Notes: generated by a model not told the origin, from the sequence alone. A stretch of 64,000 nucleotides of DNA from Alphaproteobacteria bacterium UBA6411 (GCA_002438565.1 DJPN01000021.1:1-64000); one strand, 5' to 3'. Positions 24,964 through 34,501 are shown, counted from the first letter of the stretch. Translations and numbers: made by a program.

Positions 24964-25102
24964 TTATCCTCTTTTCCCTTATACAAACAAAAAGGGCGTC
25001 TGTGAGCGTATCTTCACCGGCAGACGAACCTCCTTGGAGGCATAAGGCGTTAAAACCTTGTATGATTACGCTTCTTATACCCTTTAAAGCACCGAGAGTC
25101 AA
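24964..25102 (-). promoter_or_regulatory. Promoter and structured leader of the ffh-rplS operon
   Basis: TTGACT (25097-25102) and TATAAG (25074-25079) are spaced by 17 bp. The leader of about 100 nt contains CCTCC-AA-GGAGG and a CGTCTG ... CAGACG hairpin followed by CCCTTTTTG. These could form a ribosome-binding or attenuation element. No known leader family was recognised. Confidence 0.6.
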
Positions 25103-25176
25103 CACGTTTGTTTATTCTTTACTTTAAGAGGGATTGTTTGATAACCTAGGACGTTTTTTATTTGAAAGTCCGTTTT

Positions 25177-26391
25177 ATGTCCGCAAAAATCATCACATTC
25201 GGCTGCCGCTTGAACACTTTTGAATCCGCCGCCATCCGGCAGGAGCTGGAAAAATGCGGCCGCGACATCGTTGTCGTCAACACCTGCGCCGTCACGGGCG
25301 AAGCCGAACGCCAGTGCCGCCAAGCCATTCGCAAAGCCCGGCGCGACTATCCCGACGCTTTTTTGATTGCGACGGGCTGTGCGGCGCAGGTTCACCCCGA
25401 ACTGTACGCCCAAATGCCCGAAGTCGACCGCGTTTTGGGAAACCGCGAAAAGCTTGACCCGAAAAGCTTTCTGCCCGACGCTCCCGCCGTCGCCGTGTCC
25501 GACATCGAATCCCCCGCCGACTTTGAAAGCGTCGAACCCGTGTATTTTGACGGACGGTGCCGCGCTTTCATTCAAATTCAGCAAGGGTGCGACAACCATT
25601 GCACGTTCTGCATCATTCCGCAGGCGCGCGGCAAAAGCGTGTACCTGCCCGCGGAAAAAATCCTGCATTATGCGCGGAATTTGGTCGAACAAGGGTTTGC
25701 GGAAATCGGGCTGACGGGCGTGGACATTACGGACTATCCCGACTTTGCCGATTTGGTCAAAGCTTTGACGCAAATCGACGGGCTGAAGAGGTTGCGGCTT
25801 GGCTCGCTCGACCCCGCGTGCGTACATGACGATTTGATTGCCCTGTTCGGGGAAACGGAAGTTTTGCAGCCGCACCTGCATCTGTCGGCGCAGGCGGGCG
25901 ACAATACGGTTTTGAAAAGAATGGCGCGCCGCCACTCGCGCGAAGACATCGCCACCTTGTGCGAACGGGTGCGCGAAGTGCGTCCCGATGTTGTGTTCGG
26001 CGCGGATTTCATCACGGGTTTTCCGACGGAAACGGAACAAATGTTCAAAAACACCGTTGATTTGGTCAAGCGGGCGAATATCACGCATCTGCACGTTTTC
26101 CCGTATTCGGAACGCCCCGGAACGCCCGCCGCGAAAATGCCGCAAGTCCCCGTTCCCGTCCGAAAAGAACGTGCAAAAATCCTGCGCGAAACAGGCGAAG
26201 AGCTGCTGGACGTCTACATGCGCGGCCGTTTGGGGCAAAACGCGGCCGTTTTGTACGAAGCGGACGGCAAAGGATTGTGCGAACACTATCTGCCCGTTCA
26301 TGTTGACGGCGATTTCACGGCGGGGCAAATCGTCCCCGTGCGGCTGACGGGAATCAAACAGGCGGGAATCTTTGAAGGGAGCGTTTTATAA
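25177..26391 (+). CDS. mtaB: tRNA t6A37 methylthiotransferase MtaB
   Basis: A 404-aa radical-SAM methylthiotransferase that converts t6A37 to ms2t6A37 in ANN-decoding tRNAs. The N-terminal MTTase domain has conserved cysteines (ITFGCRLNTFES, NTCAVTGEAERQ, ATGCAAQ). The radical-SAM motif is CDNHCTFC (C-X3-C-X2-C), and a C-terminal TRAM-like region ends in VRLTGIKQAGIFEGSVL. I start at ATG 25177 (MSAKIITFGC). A TTG 15 bp upstream is possible. The stop overlaps ftsY by 1 bp (TAATG). Confidence 0.93.
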   Translation: MSAKIITFGCRLNTFESAAIRQELEKCGRDIVVVNTCAVTGEAERQCRQAIRKARRDYPDAFLIATGCAAQVHPELYAQMPEVDRVLGNREKLDPKSFLPDAPAVAVSDIESPADFESVEPVYFDGRCRAFIQIQQGCDNHCTFCIIPQARGKSVYLPAEKILHYARNLVEQGFAEIGLTGVDITDYPDFADLVKALTQIDGLKRLRLGSLDPACVHDDLIALFGETEVLQPHLHLSAQAGDNTVLKRMARRHSREDIATLCERVREVRPDVVFGADFITGFPTETEQMFKNTVDLVKRANITHLHVFPYSERPGTPAAKMPQVPVPVRKERAKILRETGEELLDVYMRGRLGQNAAVLYEADGKGLCEHYLPVHVDGDFTAGQIVPVRLTGIKQAGIFEGSVL

Positions 26392-27305
26392 TGACTTGGC
26401 TGGACAGAATCAAGCAGGGACTGGCGCGCACGGCGTCGCCTTTGGTGTCGGGGATTTCCGATTTGCTGACCAAACGCAAACTGGACAAGGATGTTTTAAC
26501 CGACCTTGAAGACCTGCTGATTATGGCGGACGTCGGCACCCGAACCGCCGCCGAACTGGTCAACGATTTAAGCAAAGACAAATTCGACAAAGAAGTTTCC
26601 TCCGGCGAAGTGCGTGCTTTTTTTGCCGATAAAATCGCGCAAAAGCTCGTCCCGTTTGCCAAACCTTTGGCAATCGACGCGTCGAAAAAGCCGTTTGTGA
26701 TTTTAATGGTCGGCGTCAACGGCGCGGGCAAAACAACAACCATCGGAAAAATGGCCAAACAGCTGACGGACAAAGGGCTGAAAGTCCGCTTTGCCGCCGC
26801 CGACACGTTCCGCGCCGCCGCCGTCGAACAGCTGAAAGTCTGGGGCGAACGCGCGAATTGTCCCGTTGTTTCAAAGCCGGCGGGGGCGGATGCCGCGGGG
26901 CTGGTCTTTGACGCGCTGAAAGAATCGATTGCGGCGCGGGACGACGTATTGTTCATCGACACGGCGGGACGGCTGCAAAACAAATCGGAACTGATGGACG
27001 AACTGCAAAAAATCAACCGCGTGATTAAAAAGCAAATTCCCGACGCTCCCCACGCCTGTTTGCAGGTTTTGGACGCGACCGTCGGACAAAACGCGAAATC
27101 GCAGGTCAAGATTTTCTCGGAAATGCTTGACGTGACGGGGTTGATTGTTACAAAATTAGACGGTACGGCAAAAGGCGGCATTCTGCTGGCCTTGACGGAA
27201 CAATTCGGTTTGCCCGTTCATCTGATCGGCGTAGGGGAGAAAATCGACGACTTGCGCCCCTTTGAGGCGCGGGATTACGCCCGTTCCCTGATGGGCGTCG
27301 AATAA
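26391..27305 (+). CDS. ftsY: Signal recognition particle receptor FtsY
   Basis: A 304-aa SRP receptor GTPase without a long acidic N-terminal domain, typical for alphaproteobacteria. NG-domain motifs: P-loop GVNGAGKTTTIGK (about 107-119), ADTFRAAAVEQL, DTAGRLQNK, TKLDGTAKGG. It is translationally coupled to mtaB. Confidence 0.97.
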   Translation: MTWLDRIKQGLARTASPLVSGISDLLTKRKLDKDVLTDLEDLLIMADVGTRTAAELVNDLSKDKFDKEVSSGEVRAFFADKIAQKLVPFAKPLAIDASKKPFVILMVGVNGAGKTTTIGKMAKQLTDKGLKVRFAAADTFRAAAVEQLKVWGERANCPVVSKPAGADAAGLVFDALKESIAARDDVLFIDTAGRLQNKSELMDELQKINRVIKKQIPDAPHACLQVLDATVGQNAKSQVKIFSEMLDVTGLIVTKLDGTAKGGILLALTEQFGLPVHLIGVGEKIDDLRPFEARDYARSLMGVE

Positions 27306-27317
27306 TAAGGAGAGGCG

Positions 27318-30122
27318 ATGACACCGACACGAAAATTAGGCGCGGGCATTCAAATTTCCGCCGAACAGGCGATTCCCGTTTTCCTGTTGATTCTTTGTTC
27401 GTTTTTGAAATCGTTCGGACTGGTGTTGTTCGATACGGGGGCAGCGCTTCTGTTTTTGGACACGTTCAGCGGGGAAAACATCGCTTTGATGCTGATGCTG
27501 ACCGCCGTGATGATGTTTTTCCTGTATCCCCTTTTGCTGTTTTTGAAAAACAAATCCGCACTGATGCCCGCTTACGGAATGTTTGCGGCGGCGGGAACGA
27601 TAAGCGTTCTGTATTGCTTTGTTTTGTCGAACCCTTCGCCAATCCCCGTTTCGATTGCTTTTATCGGACGCGAAGGAATACGCATCACGGTTGAAAGCGC
27701 GTTTTTGCTGCTGGCTTTCAGATTCGGAATATTTCACGGACAGCCCAAAACGCTGGTTTGCGTGCTGCTGGCGCAAACGTTCGGCACGCTGATTGCCGCC
27801 GGAACATTGGGGCTGGCCGGCGATAATTTGTCGGCCCCCGCTTGGATGATGGGATCGGTGTTCGCCGTGGCGTCCGCCGCGCTGTGCGCCCAAGCCATCA
27901 TTCAAAACGGCTCCGCGCCCGTTTCCGAACGCCTGCTGTTTTCCAAAAAGGATTTGCAGGTTTCCGGCGTGGATTCCAAACAAAAAAGCCTTTATTTTTC
28001 ATTTTTCGCATCGGCTTTTTTGATTTTTTTCGCCATCGGCGCGTTTGATTTTCTGTTTCTGACGGAAACGTTCGCTCAAACGGTTTCGTCCAAGGCGTCC
28101 GTGGCGGGCGTTTTCGGGCTGACATACGGCATAGTCGGCGCTTTGTCGCTGGTTTTCATCAATTTGGTTTTGGCGCGCAAGGTCGGCGTTTTCCCGTTGC
28201 TGTTTTTAATTCCTTGCGCACTGATTGCCGCCGCCGTCGGGGGCGAATATTCGGTTTTCGGAATCATTGTCGCGGCGCGCGCGGCATTTCTGTTTATCGC
28301 GGGCGTCAACAAGGAAAACCTGTTCTTAATCATCCCCCAAGCCGTTTCTTTGCGATCGTTTTTCCGCGCCGCGATTGAACGCAAATTTTTTGTCGAACCG
28401 TTGGGACTGCTTTGCGCGGGCATTGTTCTGTCTTCCGTCGGAAACAACGCGCAGGCGGTGTTTTCCTTGGTCATCGGCGTCGGTATTGTCTGCGCGGCAA
28501 TGTTTTGGATGCTGCGGCAGGCGTATGTCAAACTGGTGTTGAACTGTCTGCGCGGATTTTTATGGCGCGGCGGACGTCTGGTGCTGACGGGAAATCGAAT
28601 TCGCAAACAGCTGCAGACCATGTTGACAAGCGCGACGGCCGACGAAGCGGTTTACGCCCTGCGCGTCATCGAAGACGCCTTGCATCCCGCATTTTCCCAC
28701 GAATTGCGGCGCGCTTTGACGCATCCGTCCCCCGCCGTGCGCCTGTTCGCTTTGGAAAAAGTCGAAGCCCTTGATTTCCGTTCAGCGTTAAAAGAGGTTG
28801 AGCAGGCCGCATTGACGGACAAAGCCCCCGCCGTCCGCCGCATTGCCTTGCGGACGCTGTGCGTGCTCGGCACGCCGGAAACCCGTGAAAAAATCGTCGA
28901 CATGATTAACAATCCCGACGCGTGCGAAGGCGCGCTTGTCGGATTGCTGGCCGTGGGACGGGAAGGCGTTTTCGCCGCGATTGACAAAGTCGCCTTTCTG
29001 GCCGCATCGATTGACAGCGAAGCCCGCCAAATCGCCGCCCGCGTTTTGGGCGACGCCCGCAACCCCGCCTTTTATCTGCCGCTGATAAAACTGCTGGACG
29101 ACGAAGATGTTGATGTGTGCCGCGCCGCCGTCATTGCCGCGGGCAAATTGTGCGAACCGCATCTGCTGCCCGCTTTGATGAACAGCTTCCGTTTTCCCGA
29201 ACTGCGCGAAGACGCCGTCGACGCTTTGCTGAAATATCGCGAAAAGGCGTTTCCCGAAATCGACAAAGTGCTGAATTCCGCCGATTACCCGCATCAGTTC
29301 CGGTCGCTGCTGGCGAAAATGCTCAAACATGTCGATTCGCCCGAATGTCAGTGCTTTTTGTTCAGCCATTTATTTGTCGCGGACAGACGTGTTCGGTTTA
29401 ACATATTGAAATCTCTTGTCCTTTTACAATTCAAGGCGCACGGAAAAGATATCAACAAAGTCCGTTTGAACCTGTATGACGAAATCGAATGGTCCACCAA
29501 CCTGCTGGCGGCTTTGGCAAAACTGGAACAAGACGACGATGAAACGTCAAAAAAGGCAACCGGCGTTTTGGCGAACGCTTTGCGTTCGGAACTGGATTAT
29601 TCCCGCGAACGCATTTTGCTGCTGCTGGCTTTGCTGCAGCCGTCCAAAATGATTTTGGATTTGCTGAACCGTTATGCCATGACGACGGACGAAGAACGCA
29701 CGGAAATGGCGAACATCGTCGACAAAATTCTGTCGGGTGAATTGCGTCAGCTGTGTCTGCCGCTGTTTTCATCCGATTCGACCGAAGCGAAGCTGGCGGC
29801 GTTGCGCCCGCATTTTTATCCGCCCGTCCTAACGGTGCAAGGCTATGTTCACGAGATTTTGAAAGCGGGCGAAGCCGGCGATTGGACGCGCGCCGCGGCG
29901 GTTTACACGCTGGCCTTCATCGGCGACAAATCGTCAGTTGACATTTTGATTCCTTTGCTGAACGACCGCGATCCGATTGTGCGTGAAACGGCCGTTTTCG
30001 TCATCGCCAAACTGCTGCCCGCCGACGAAGCGACGCGGATTTTAATGCCGTGCGTTGACGATTACATCCCCGCCGTGGCGCGTATGGCGCAATTTTCCGT
30101 TATGTTTTCCAAGGAGATTTGA
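27318..30122 (+). CDS. Transporter-like membrane protein with HEAT repeats
   Basis: A 934-aa protein. Residues 20-410 carry about 12 hydrophobic helices arranged like an MFS or ATP/ADP-translocase-type carrier (FGLTYGIVGALSLVFINLVLARKVGVFPLL). Residues 430-930 are helical HEAT-type repeats (LTHPSPAVRLFALEKVEALDF, LTDKAPAVRRIALRTLCVLG, LLDDEDVDVCRAAVIAAGKL, LNDRDPIVRETAVFVIAKLL). It overlaps the downstream cyclic-nucleotide-binding gene by 4 bp (ATGA). In some bacteria nucleotide-transporter-like domains, HEAT repeats and a cNMP domain occur in one chain. Here the last is separate. The substrate or signal is unknown, and sensing rather than transport is possible. Confidence 0.65.
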   Translation: MTPTRKLGAGIQISAEQAIPVFLLILCSFLKSFGLVLFDTGAALLFLDTFSGENIALMLMLTAVMMFFLYPLLLFLKNKSALMPAYGMFAAAGTISVLYCFVLSNPSPIPVSIAFIGREGIRITVESAFLLLAFRFGIFHGQPKTLVCVLLAQTFGTLIAAGTLGLAGDNLSAPAWMMGSVFAVASAALCAQAIIQNGSAPVSERLLFSKKDLQVSGVDSKQKSLYFSFFASAFLIFFAIGAFDFLFLTETFAQTVSSKASVAGVFGLTYGIVGALSLVFINLVLARKVGVFPLLFLIPCALIAAAVGGEYSVFGIIVAARAAFLFIAGVNKENLFLIIPQAVSLRSFFRAAIERKFFVEPLGLLCAGIVLSSVGNNAQAVFSLVIGVGIVCAAMFWMLRQAYVKLVLNCLRGFLWRGGRLVLTGNRIRKQLQTMLTSATADEAVYALRVIEDALHPAFSHELRRALTHPSPAVRLFALEKVEALDFRSALKEVEQAALTDKAPAVRRIALRTLCVLGTPETREKIVDMINNPDACEGALVGLLAVGREGVFAAIDKVAFLAASIDSEARQIAARVLGDARNPAFYLPLIKLLDDEDVDVCRAAVIAAGKLCEPHLLPALMNSFRFPELREDAVDALLKYREKAFPEIDKVLNSADYPHQFRSLLAKMLKHVDSPECQCFLFSHLFVADRRVRFNILKSLVLLQFKAHGKDINKVRLNLYDEIEWSTNLLAALAKLEQDDDETSKKATGVLANALRSELDYSRERILLLLALLQPSKMILDLLNRYAMTTDEERTEMANIVDKILSGELRQLCLPLFSSDSTEAKLAALRPHFYPPVLTVQGYVHEILKAGEAGDWTRAAAVYTLAFIGDKSSVDILIPLLNDRDPIVRETAVFVIAKLLPADEATRILMPCVDDYIPAVARMAQFSVMFSKEI

Positions 30123-30559
30123 AAATGCGTTTGACGCTTGAAAAAGTTTTGGTTTTGAAAAACGTTCCCCTGTTCGCCGGTATTCAAGAAAGCGTATTGT
30201 CCGACATCATTGCAAACGCCGAAGAAACCTCCGCCATGATTGGCGAAGACATTGTCAAAGAAGGTGAACTTTGGAACGACCTGTATATCATTTTGCAAGG
30301 ACAAATCCGCTTGCACAAAAACGGGCAGACCGTACAGGAACATTCGTCTTTTGACATTTTCGGCGAATTGTCGGCTTTGGACGCCGCGCCGGCCGACGTA
30401 ACGGTTACCGCGCTGGAAGATACGACCATGTTTAAAATCCACGGTCCTGTTTTATATCGGCTGATGAACGAACACAAAGCGCTGGAACGGAGCATTATCA
30501 CAATGCTGTGCCGCCGCATCCGCAAAATGCGCGCGGAAATGTTCGCCGCCGGCAAATAG
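30119..30559 (+). CDS. Cyclic-nucleotide-binding (CRP-like) domain protein
   Basis: A 146-aa protein consisting of one cNMP-binding domain without a DNA-binding domain: VPLFAGIQESVLSDIIANAEE (start helix), IVKEGELWNDLYIILQGQIRLH (beta-roll), and SSFDIFGELSALDAAPADVTVTALEDTTMFKI (phosphate-binding-cassette position, FGELSAL). It overlaps the HEAT-repeat membrane protein gene by 4 bp, so it is probably a soluble regulatory subunit of it. The ligand has not been established. The tail RRIRKMRAEMF is basic. Confidence 0.75.
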   Translation: MKMRLTLEKVLVLKNVPLFAGIQESVLSDIIANAEETSAMIGEDIVKEGELWNDLYIILQGQIRLHKNGQTVQEHSSFDIFGELSALDAAPADVTVTALEDTTMFKIHGPVLYRLMNEHKALERSIITMLCRRIRKMRAEMFAAGK

Positions 30560-30561
30560 CG

Positions 30562-30852
30562 TCAGTTTTGTTGCGACACCAGCAAATCAATGATTTTGAC
30601 GCCGATGAATCCGTCATCGGTTACGACCACTTCGCCGCGGGCGATGGGAACGTCGTTTGCCAGAATTTCAACGGAATCGTTCAAATGCTGATTCAATTCG
30701 ATAACCGCCCCGCGCCCCAGTTTCAGCAGCTGATACACGCGCAGCAAAGTCCGTCCCAAAACGACGGACAAATCAACGTTGACTTCCATTAACGCTTCTT
30801 CGCCGAACATACGGCTTAGCACGGTATCGGATTGTTCGGGCTGTGTTGTCAT
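30562..30852 (-). CDS. fliN: Flagellar motor switch protein FliN (short)
   Basis: A 96-aa SpoA-domain protein. VNVDLSVVLGRTLLRVYQLLKLGRGAVIELNQHLNDSVEILANDVPIARGEVVVTDDGFIGVKI is the FliN core. It forms the lower C-ring with FliM. It is isolated from the main flagellar cluster (fliM at 6565) and overlaps the yejF stop by 4 bp, an unusual place. A FliN-like SpoA protein of another system cannot be excluded, but the family match is good. Confidence 0.85.
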   Translation of the reverse strand: MTTQPEQSDTVLSRMFGEEALMEVNVDLSVVLGRTLLRVYQLLKLGRGAVIELNQHLNDSVEILANDVPIARGEVVVTDDGFIGVKIIDLLVSQQN

Positions 30853-32444
30853 GGCTCCTCTCTGCGGGTTTTGAAATCGAACGCGGCGGACAGCAAATCC
30901 TTGGTATACGGGTGTTCCGCCTGTTCAAATATAGCCCGATTTTCGCCCGATTCAACGATTTTTCCGTCTTTCATCACATAAATCGCATGCGCGAACGATT
31001 TGACCAGCCGCAAATCGTGGCTGATGAACAAATAGGACAAGCCGTATTTTTGCTGCAATTTTTTCAGCAAAGCAATGATTTGTCCCTGCACAGAAACGTC
31101 CAAAGCGCTGGTCGGTTCGTCCAGAACAATCAGCTTCGGTTTTAAAACCAGCACGCGGGCAATCGCGATTCGCTGTCTTTGCCCGCCCGAAAAAGCGTGC
31201 GGATAGCGATTCAAAACGTCTTCGCCCAAGCCGACATCCTTTAACGCCTGCTTGATTTTTTCCAACCGTTCAACGGCGGGCATTTTCGGAAAATGGATTT
31301 GAAGCCCCTCGCCTACGATTTGCGCGACCGTCATGCGCGGGGACAGCGACGCGAACGGGTCTTGAAACACGATTTGAATGTCGGTGCGTTTCGCGCGCAG
31401 TTCCTTGGGCGTCAAAGCGCGAAAGTCCTGTCCGTCGAACGTAATGCTTCCGCTTGACGGCAACAGCCGCAGCAAAGCGTTGCCCAATGTCGTTTTGCCA
31501 GAACCGCTTTCCCCCACCAACGCAGCCGTTTGTCCCGCGCGGATGTCCAAATCGACGCCCGCCACCGCATAAAACGTTTCCAGCGGTTTGCCCCAAAAGC
31601 TTTTTTTGACGACGAACGGAACGGCGATGTCGCGCGCGCTCAGCAAAACGGGCGCATCGGGGACAACGGAAACGGGCGCGCCGCAATCCCGCGCCGCCAG
31701 CAGTTTTTTCGTATAAGGATGCTTTGGCGTTTCAAAGATTTCCGCGACCGTCCCCTGTTCGACGATTTTGGCGTCTTTCATCACATAAACGCGGTCGGCG
31801 ATGCGGTGAACCAGCTCCAAATCATGGGAAATGAACAAAACGGACAGATGCAAATATTTTTGCAGACGGGCAAGCAGTTCCAAAATCTGCGCCTGCACGG
31901 TAACGTCCAAAGCCGTCGTCGGTTCGTCGGCTATCAGCAAATCGGGATTGTTCGCCAAAGCCATGGCTATCATCACCCTTTGGCGTTCGCCGCCCGAAAA
32001 CAAGTGCGGCAAATCGTTTATCCGTTCCGCGGCTTTGCGCAGTCCGACCGCCTCCAGCAGTTCGACGGCTTTGTCCAAAGCGTCCTGTTTGGAAATTCCC
32101 TGATGTTCAATCATGCTTTCGGCGATTTGTTTGCCAATCGGATGAAGCGGGTTCAGCGACGTCATCGGTTCTTGGAACACCATGCCGATTTTCCCGCCGC
32201 GCACGTCGCGCAGCAGGTACGGGTCGGCGTTCATCAAAGCATCGCCGTTGAATTCTATTTCGCCCGACTGCCTGACTTGCGAATAATCCAGCAGCTGCAG
32301 CACCGACAAAGCGGTAACCGACTTGCCCGAACCGCTTTCCCCCACCAAAGCGACACATTCGCCCTTTTGAACGGTCAAGGACACGTCGTCGACAACGTTT
32401 TTTCCGCTTCCGAACGCCACGGACAGATGTTTGATGTTCAGCAT
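30849..32444 (-). CDS. yejF: Peptide ABC transporter, fused double ATPase YejF
   Basis: A 531-aa protein with two ABC ATPase domains: Walker A GESGSGKSVT and signature FSGGERQRV in the first, GESGSGKTTL and FSGGQRQRI in the second, each with a Walker B (LLIADEPTTALD, LIVLDEPTSALD). It powers the YejABEF oligopeptide importer. The ATG at 32444 has GAGGAAAA at good distance. An in-frame start 21 bp upstream would overlap yejE. Confidence 0.92.
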   Translation of the reverse strand: MLNIKHLSVAFGSGKNVVDDVSLTVQKGECVALVGESGSGKSVTALSVLQLLDYSQVRQSGEIEFNGDALMNADPYLLRDVRGGKIGMVFQEPMTSLNPLHPIGKQIAESMIEHQGISKQDALDKAVELLEAVGLRKAAERINDLPHLFSGGERQRVMIAMALANNPDLLIADEPTTALDVTVQAQILELLARLQKYLHLSVLFISHDLELVHRIADRVYVMKDAKIVEQGTVAEIFETPKHPYTKKLLAARDCGAPVSVVPDAPVLLSARDIAVPFVVKKSFWGKPLETFYAVAGVDLDIRAGQTAALVGESGSGKTTLGNALLRLLPSSGSITFDGQDFRALTPKELRAKRTDIQIVFQDPFASLSPRMTVAQIVGEGLQIHFPKMPAVERLEKIKQALKDVGLGEDVLNRYPHAFSGGQRQRIAIARVLVLKPKLIVLDEPTSALDVSVQGQIIALLKKLQQKYGLSYLFISHDLRLVKSFAHAIYVMKDGKIVESGENRAIFEQAEHPYTKDLLSAAFDFKTRREEP

Positions 32445-32445
32445 G

Positions 32446-33447
32446 TCAGTTTTTCCTCGGATCAAAAGCGTTGCGGACGGCTTCGCCGATAAAGACCAGC
32501 ACCGTCAGCAAAAAAGCCAAAGCGGCAAACGCGGTCGCCGCCAGCCACGGCGCCTGCAGATTTTCCTTGCCCTGTCTGACCAGTTCGCCCAAGGACGGTT
32601 CCCCCGGCGGCAGTCCGAAGCCCAAAAAGTCCAACGCCGTCAGCGACACGACCGCGCCCGACAGAATAAACGGCAGATAGGTTAATGTCGCCACCATCGC
32701 GTTCGGAAAAACGTGCCGCAGCATAATGCGGAAATCGGACGCGCCCAAAGCGCGCGCGGCTTTGACATAATCGAAATTGCGGACGCGCAGAAATTCCGCG
32801 CGGACGACGGGAACCAAAGCCGTCCATGAAAACAGCAACAAAACGAACAGCAGCGACCAGAACCCCGGCGCCATTACGCCCGATACGATGATAAGAATGA
32901 ACAACTGCGGCAAACTGCCCCAAATTTCCAAAAAACGCTGTCCGAACAAATCGACTTTGCCGCCGAAATAGCCCTGCACAGCCCCCGCCGCAATGCCGAT
33001 AACGGACGAACACGCCGTCAACAGCAGTCCGAACAACAGCGAAAACCGCACGCCGTAAATCAGCCGCGCCGCGACGTCGCGCCCCAAATCGTCCGTCCCC
33101 AGCCAGTTTTTCAAACTCGGCGCACTTGGCGCGGGAGTCGGCAAATCGTACACAATCGTATCGTAGCGGTACGGAATCGGCGGCATGACGAAAAAGCCGT
33201 CCTCGCCGATTTTGCGGCGGATAAAGGGGTCTTTGTAATCGGCCGGCGTTGAAAACTCGCCCCCGAACGTTGTTTCGGGCGGATTGTCGACAATCGGGAA
33301 ATACCATTGCCCGCCGTAATAAACGACCAAAGGCTTGTCGTTCGCGATAAAATCCGCAAACAAAGAAACGACAAACACCGCCAAAAACACCGCCAACGCA
33401 TAAAAACCGCGCTTCGAAGCTTTGAATTTCCGCCATTTTTCAAGCAT
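32446..33447 (-). CDS. yejE: Peptide ABC transporter permease YejE
   Basis: A 333-aa permease. It has an N-terminal TM (FYALAVFLAVFVVSLFADFIAND), a periplasmic segment with WYFPIVDNPPETTFGGEFSTPADYKDPFI typical of YejE, and a C-terminal permease domain with the EAA-like loop (AARALGASDFRIMLRHVFPNA). I chose the ATG at 33447, preceded by GGAGG, inside the end of yejB. Confidence 0.9.
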   Translation of the reverse strand: MLEKWRKFKASKRGFYALAVFLAVFVVSLFADFIANDKPLVVYYGGQWYFPIVDNPPETTFGGEFSTPADYKDPFIRRKIGEDGFFVMPPIPYRYDTIVYDLPTPAPSAPSLKNWLGTDDLGRDVAARLIYGVRFSLLFGLLLTACSSVIGIAAGAVQGYFGGKVDLFGQRFLEIWGSLPQLFILIIVSGVMAPGFWSLLFVLLLFSWTALVPVVRAEFLRVRNFDYVKAARALGASDFRIMLRHVFPNAMVATLTYLPFILSGAVVSLTALDFLGFGLPPGEPSLGELVRQGKENLQAPWLAATAFAALAFLLTVLVFIGEAVRNAFDPRKN

Positions 33448-34501
33448 TTCCGCGTCCTCCGAAATCAATGCGCGGGTCGACCTGATGATACGTCAAATCG
33501 CAGACCAGATTCAAAACCAGTCCGACCAGTCCGAACAGATACAGAGTGCCGAACACGACGGGATAATCGCGGGTCAAAACGGCTTCAAAGCCCAACAACC
33601 CGATGCCGTCCAGCGAAAAAATCACCTCAATCAGCACAGAACCCGTAAACAGCATGCCGACCAAAACGGCGGGAAAGCCCGCAATGACAATCAGCATCGC
33701 GTTGCGGAAAACATGCCCGTACAGAATTTTGTATTCGTCCAATCCTTTGGCGCGCGCCGTCAGAACGTACTGCTTGGAAATCTCCTCCAAAAACGAATTT
33801 TTGGTCAGCATGGTCAGCCCCGCGAATCCGCCCGCCGTCATAGACGCGACGGGCATCGCCAAATGCCAGAAGTAATCCTTGATTTTTCCGACGGTCGACA
33901 ATTCGTCCCAGTTGTCGGACGTCAAGCCTCTTAACGGAAACCAATGCAAATACCGTCCGCCGCAAAACAGCACTATCAGCGCCATGGCGAACACAAACGC
34001 GGGAACCGCATAGCCGACAATCACCGCCCAGCCCGTCACCGCGTCGAATTTCGACCCGTCATGCACGGCTTTGGCAATGCCCAAAGGAATGGACACCAGA
34101 TAAATAATCAGCGTCGTCCACAATCCCAAAGACACGGACACGGGCATCTTTTCCTTTATCAGTTCCGTCACGCCCGCATCGCGGTAAAAGCTTTTCCCGA
34201 AATCGAACAGCGCATAGTTTTTCATCATCAAAGCAAAACGCGTCAAAACGGGCTTGTCAAAGCCGAATTGGTGTTCCAGTTCCTTTATCAAGGCGGGATC
34301 AAGCCCCTGCGCCCCGCGGTATTTCGACGACACCGCGCCCATTGCCGCGGTTTTGGCGGATTGCGGGTCGTTTTGCAGCTTTGCCGCGATATGTTCGACG
34401 GGACCGCCAGGGGCAAGCTGGGCAAACAGAAAGTTGACCGCCATAATTCCGAATAACGTCAAGGGAATCAACGCCAGACGGCGTAAAACGTATTTTGTCA
34501 C
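33440..34501 (-). CDS. yejB: Peptide ABC transporter permease YejB
   Basis: A 353-aa permease. It starts with the conserved MTKYVLRRLALIPLTLFGIMAVNFL helix, carries the QLAPGGPVEHIAAKL segment, five to six transmembrane helices and an EAA loop (TARAKGLDEYKILYGHVFRNA). The start is GTG, overlapping the yejA stop by 4 bp. Confidence 0.9.
   Translation of the reverse strand: MTKYVLRRLALIPLTLFGIMAVNFLFAQLAPGGPVEHIAAKLQNDPQSAKTAAMGAVSSKYRGAQGLDPALIKELEHQFGFDKPVLTRFALMMKNYALFDFGKSFYRDAGVTELIKEKMPVSVSLGLWTTLIIYLVSIPLGIAKAVHDGSKFDAVTGWAVIVGYAVPAFVFAMALIVLFCGGRYLHWFPLRGLTSDNWDELSTVGKIKDYFWHLAMPVASMTAGGFAGLTMLTKNSFLEEISKQYVLTARAKGLDEYKILYGHVFRNAMLIVIAGFPAVLVGMLFTGSVLIEVIFSLDGIGLLGFEAVLTRDYPVVFGTLYLFGLVGLVLNLVCDLTYHQVDPRIDFGGRGNA

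Noticed and set aside
25099..26328. 409-codon open frame on the minus strand opposite mtaB
   Set aside because: mtaB carries all family motifs on the other strand. This frame has mirror-type composition and no ribosome binding site.
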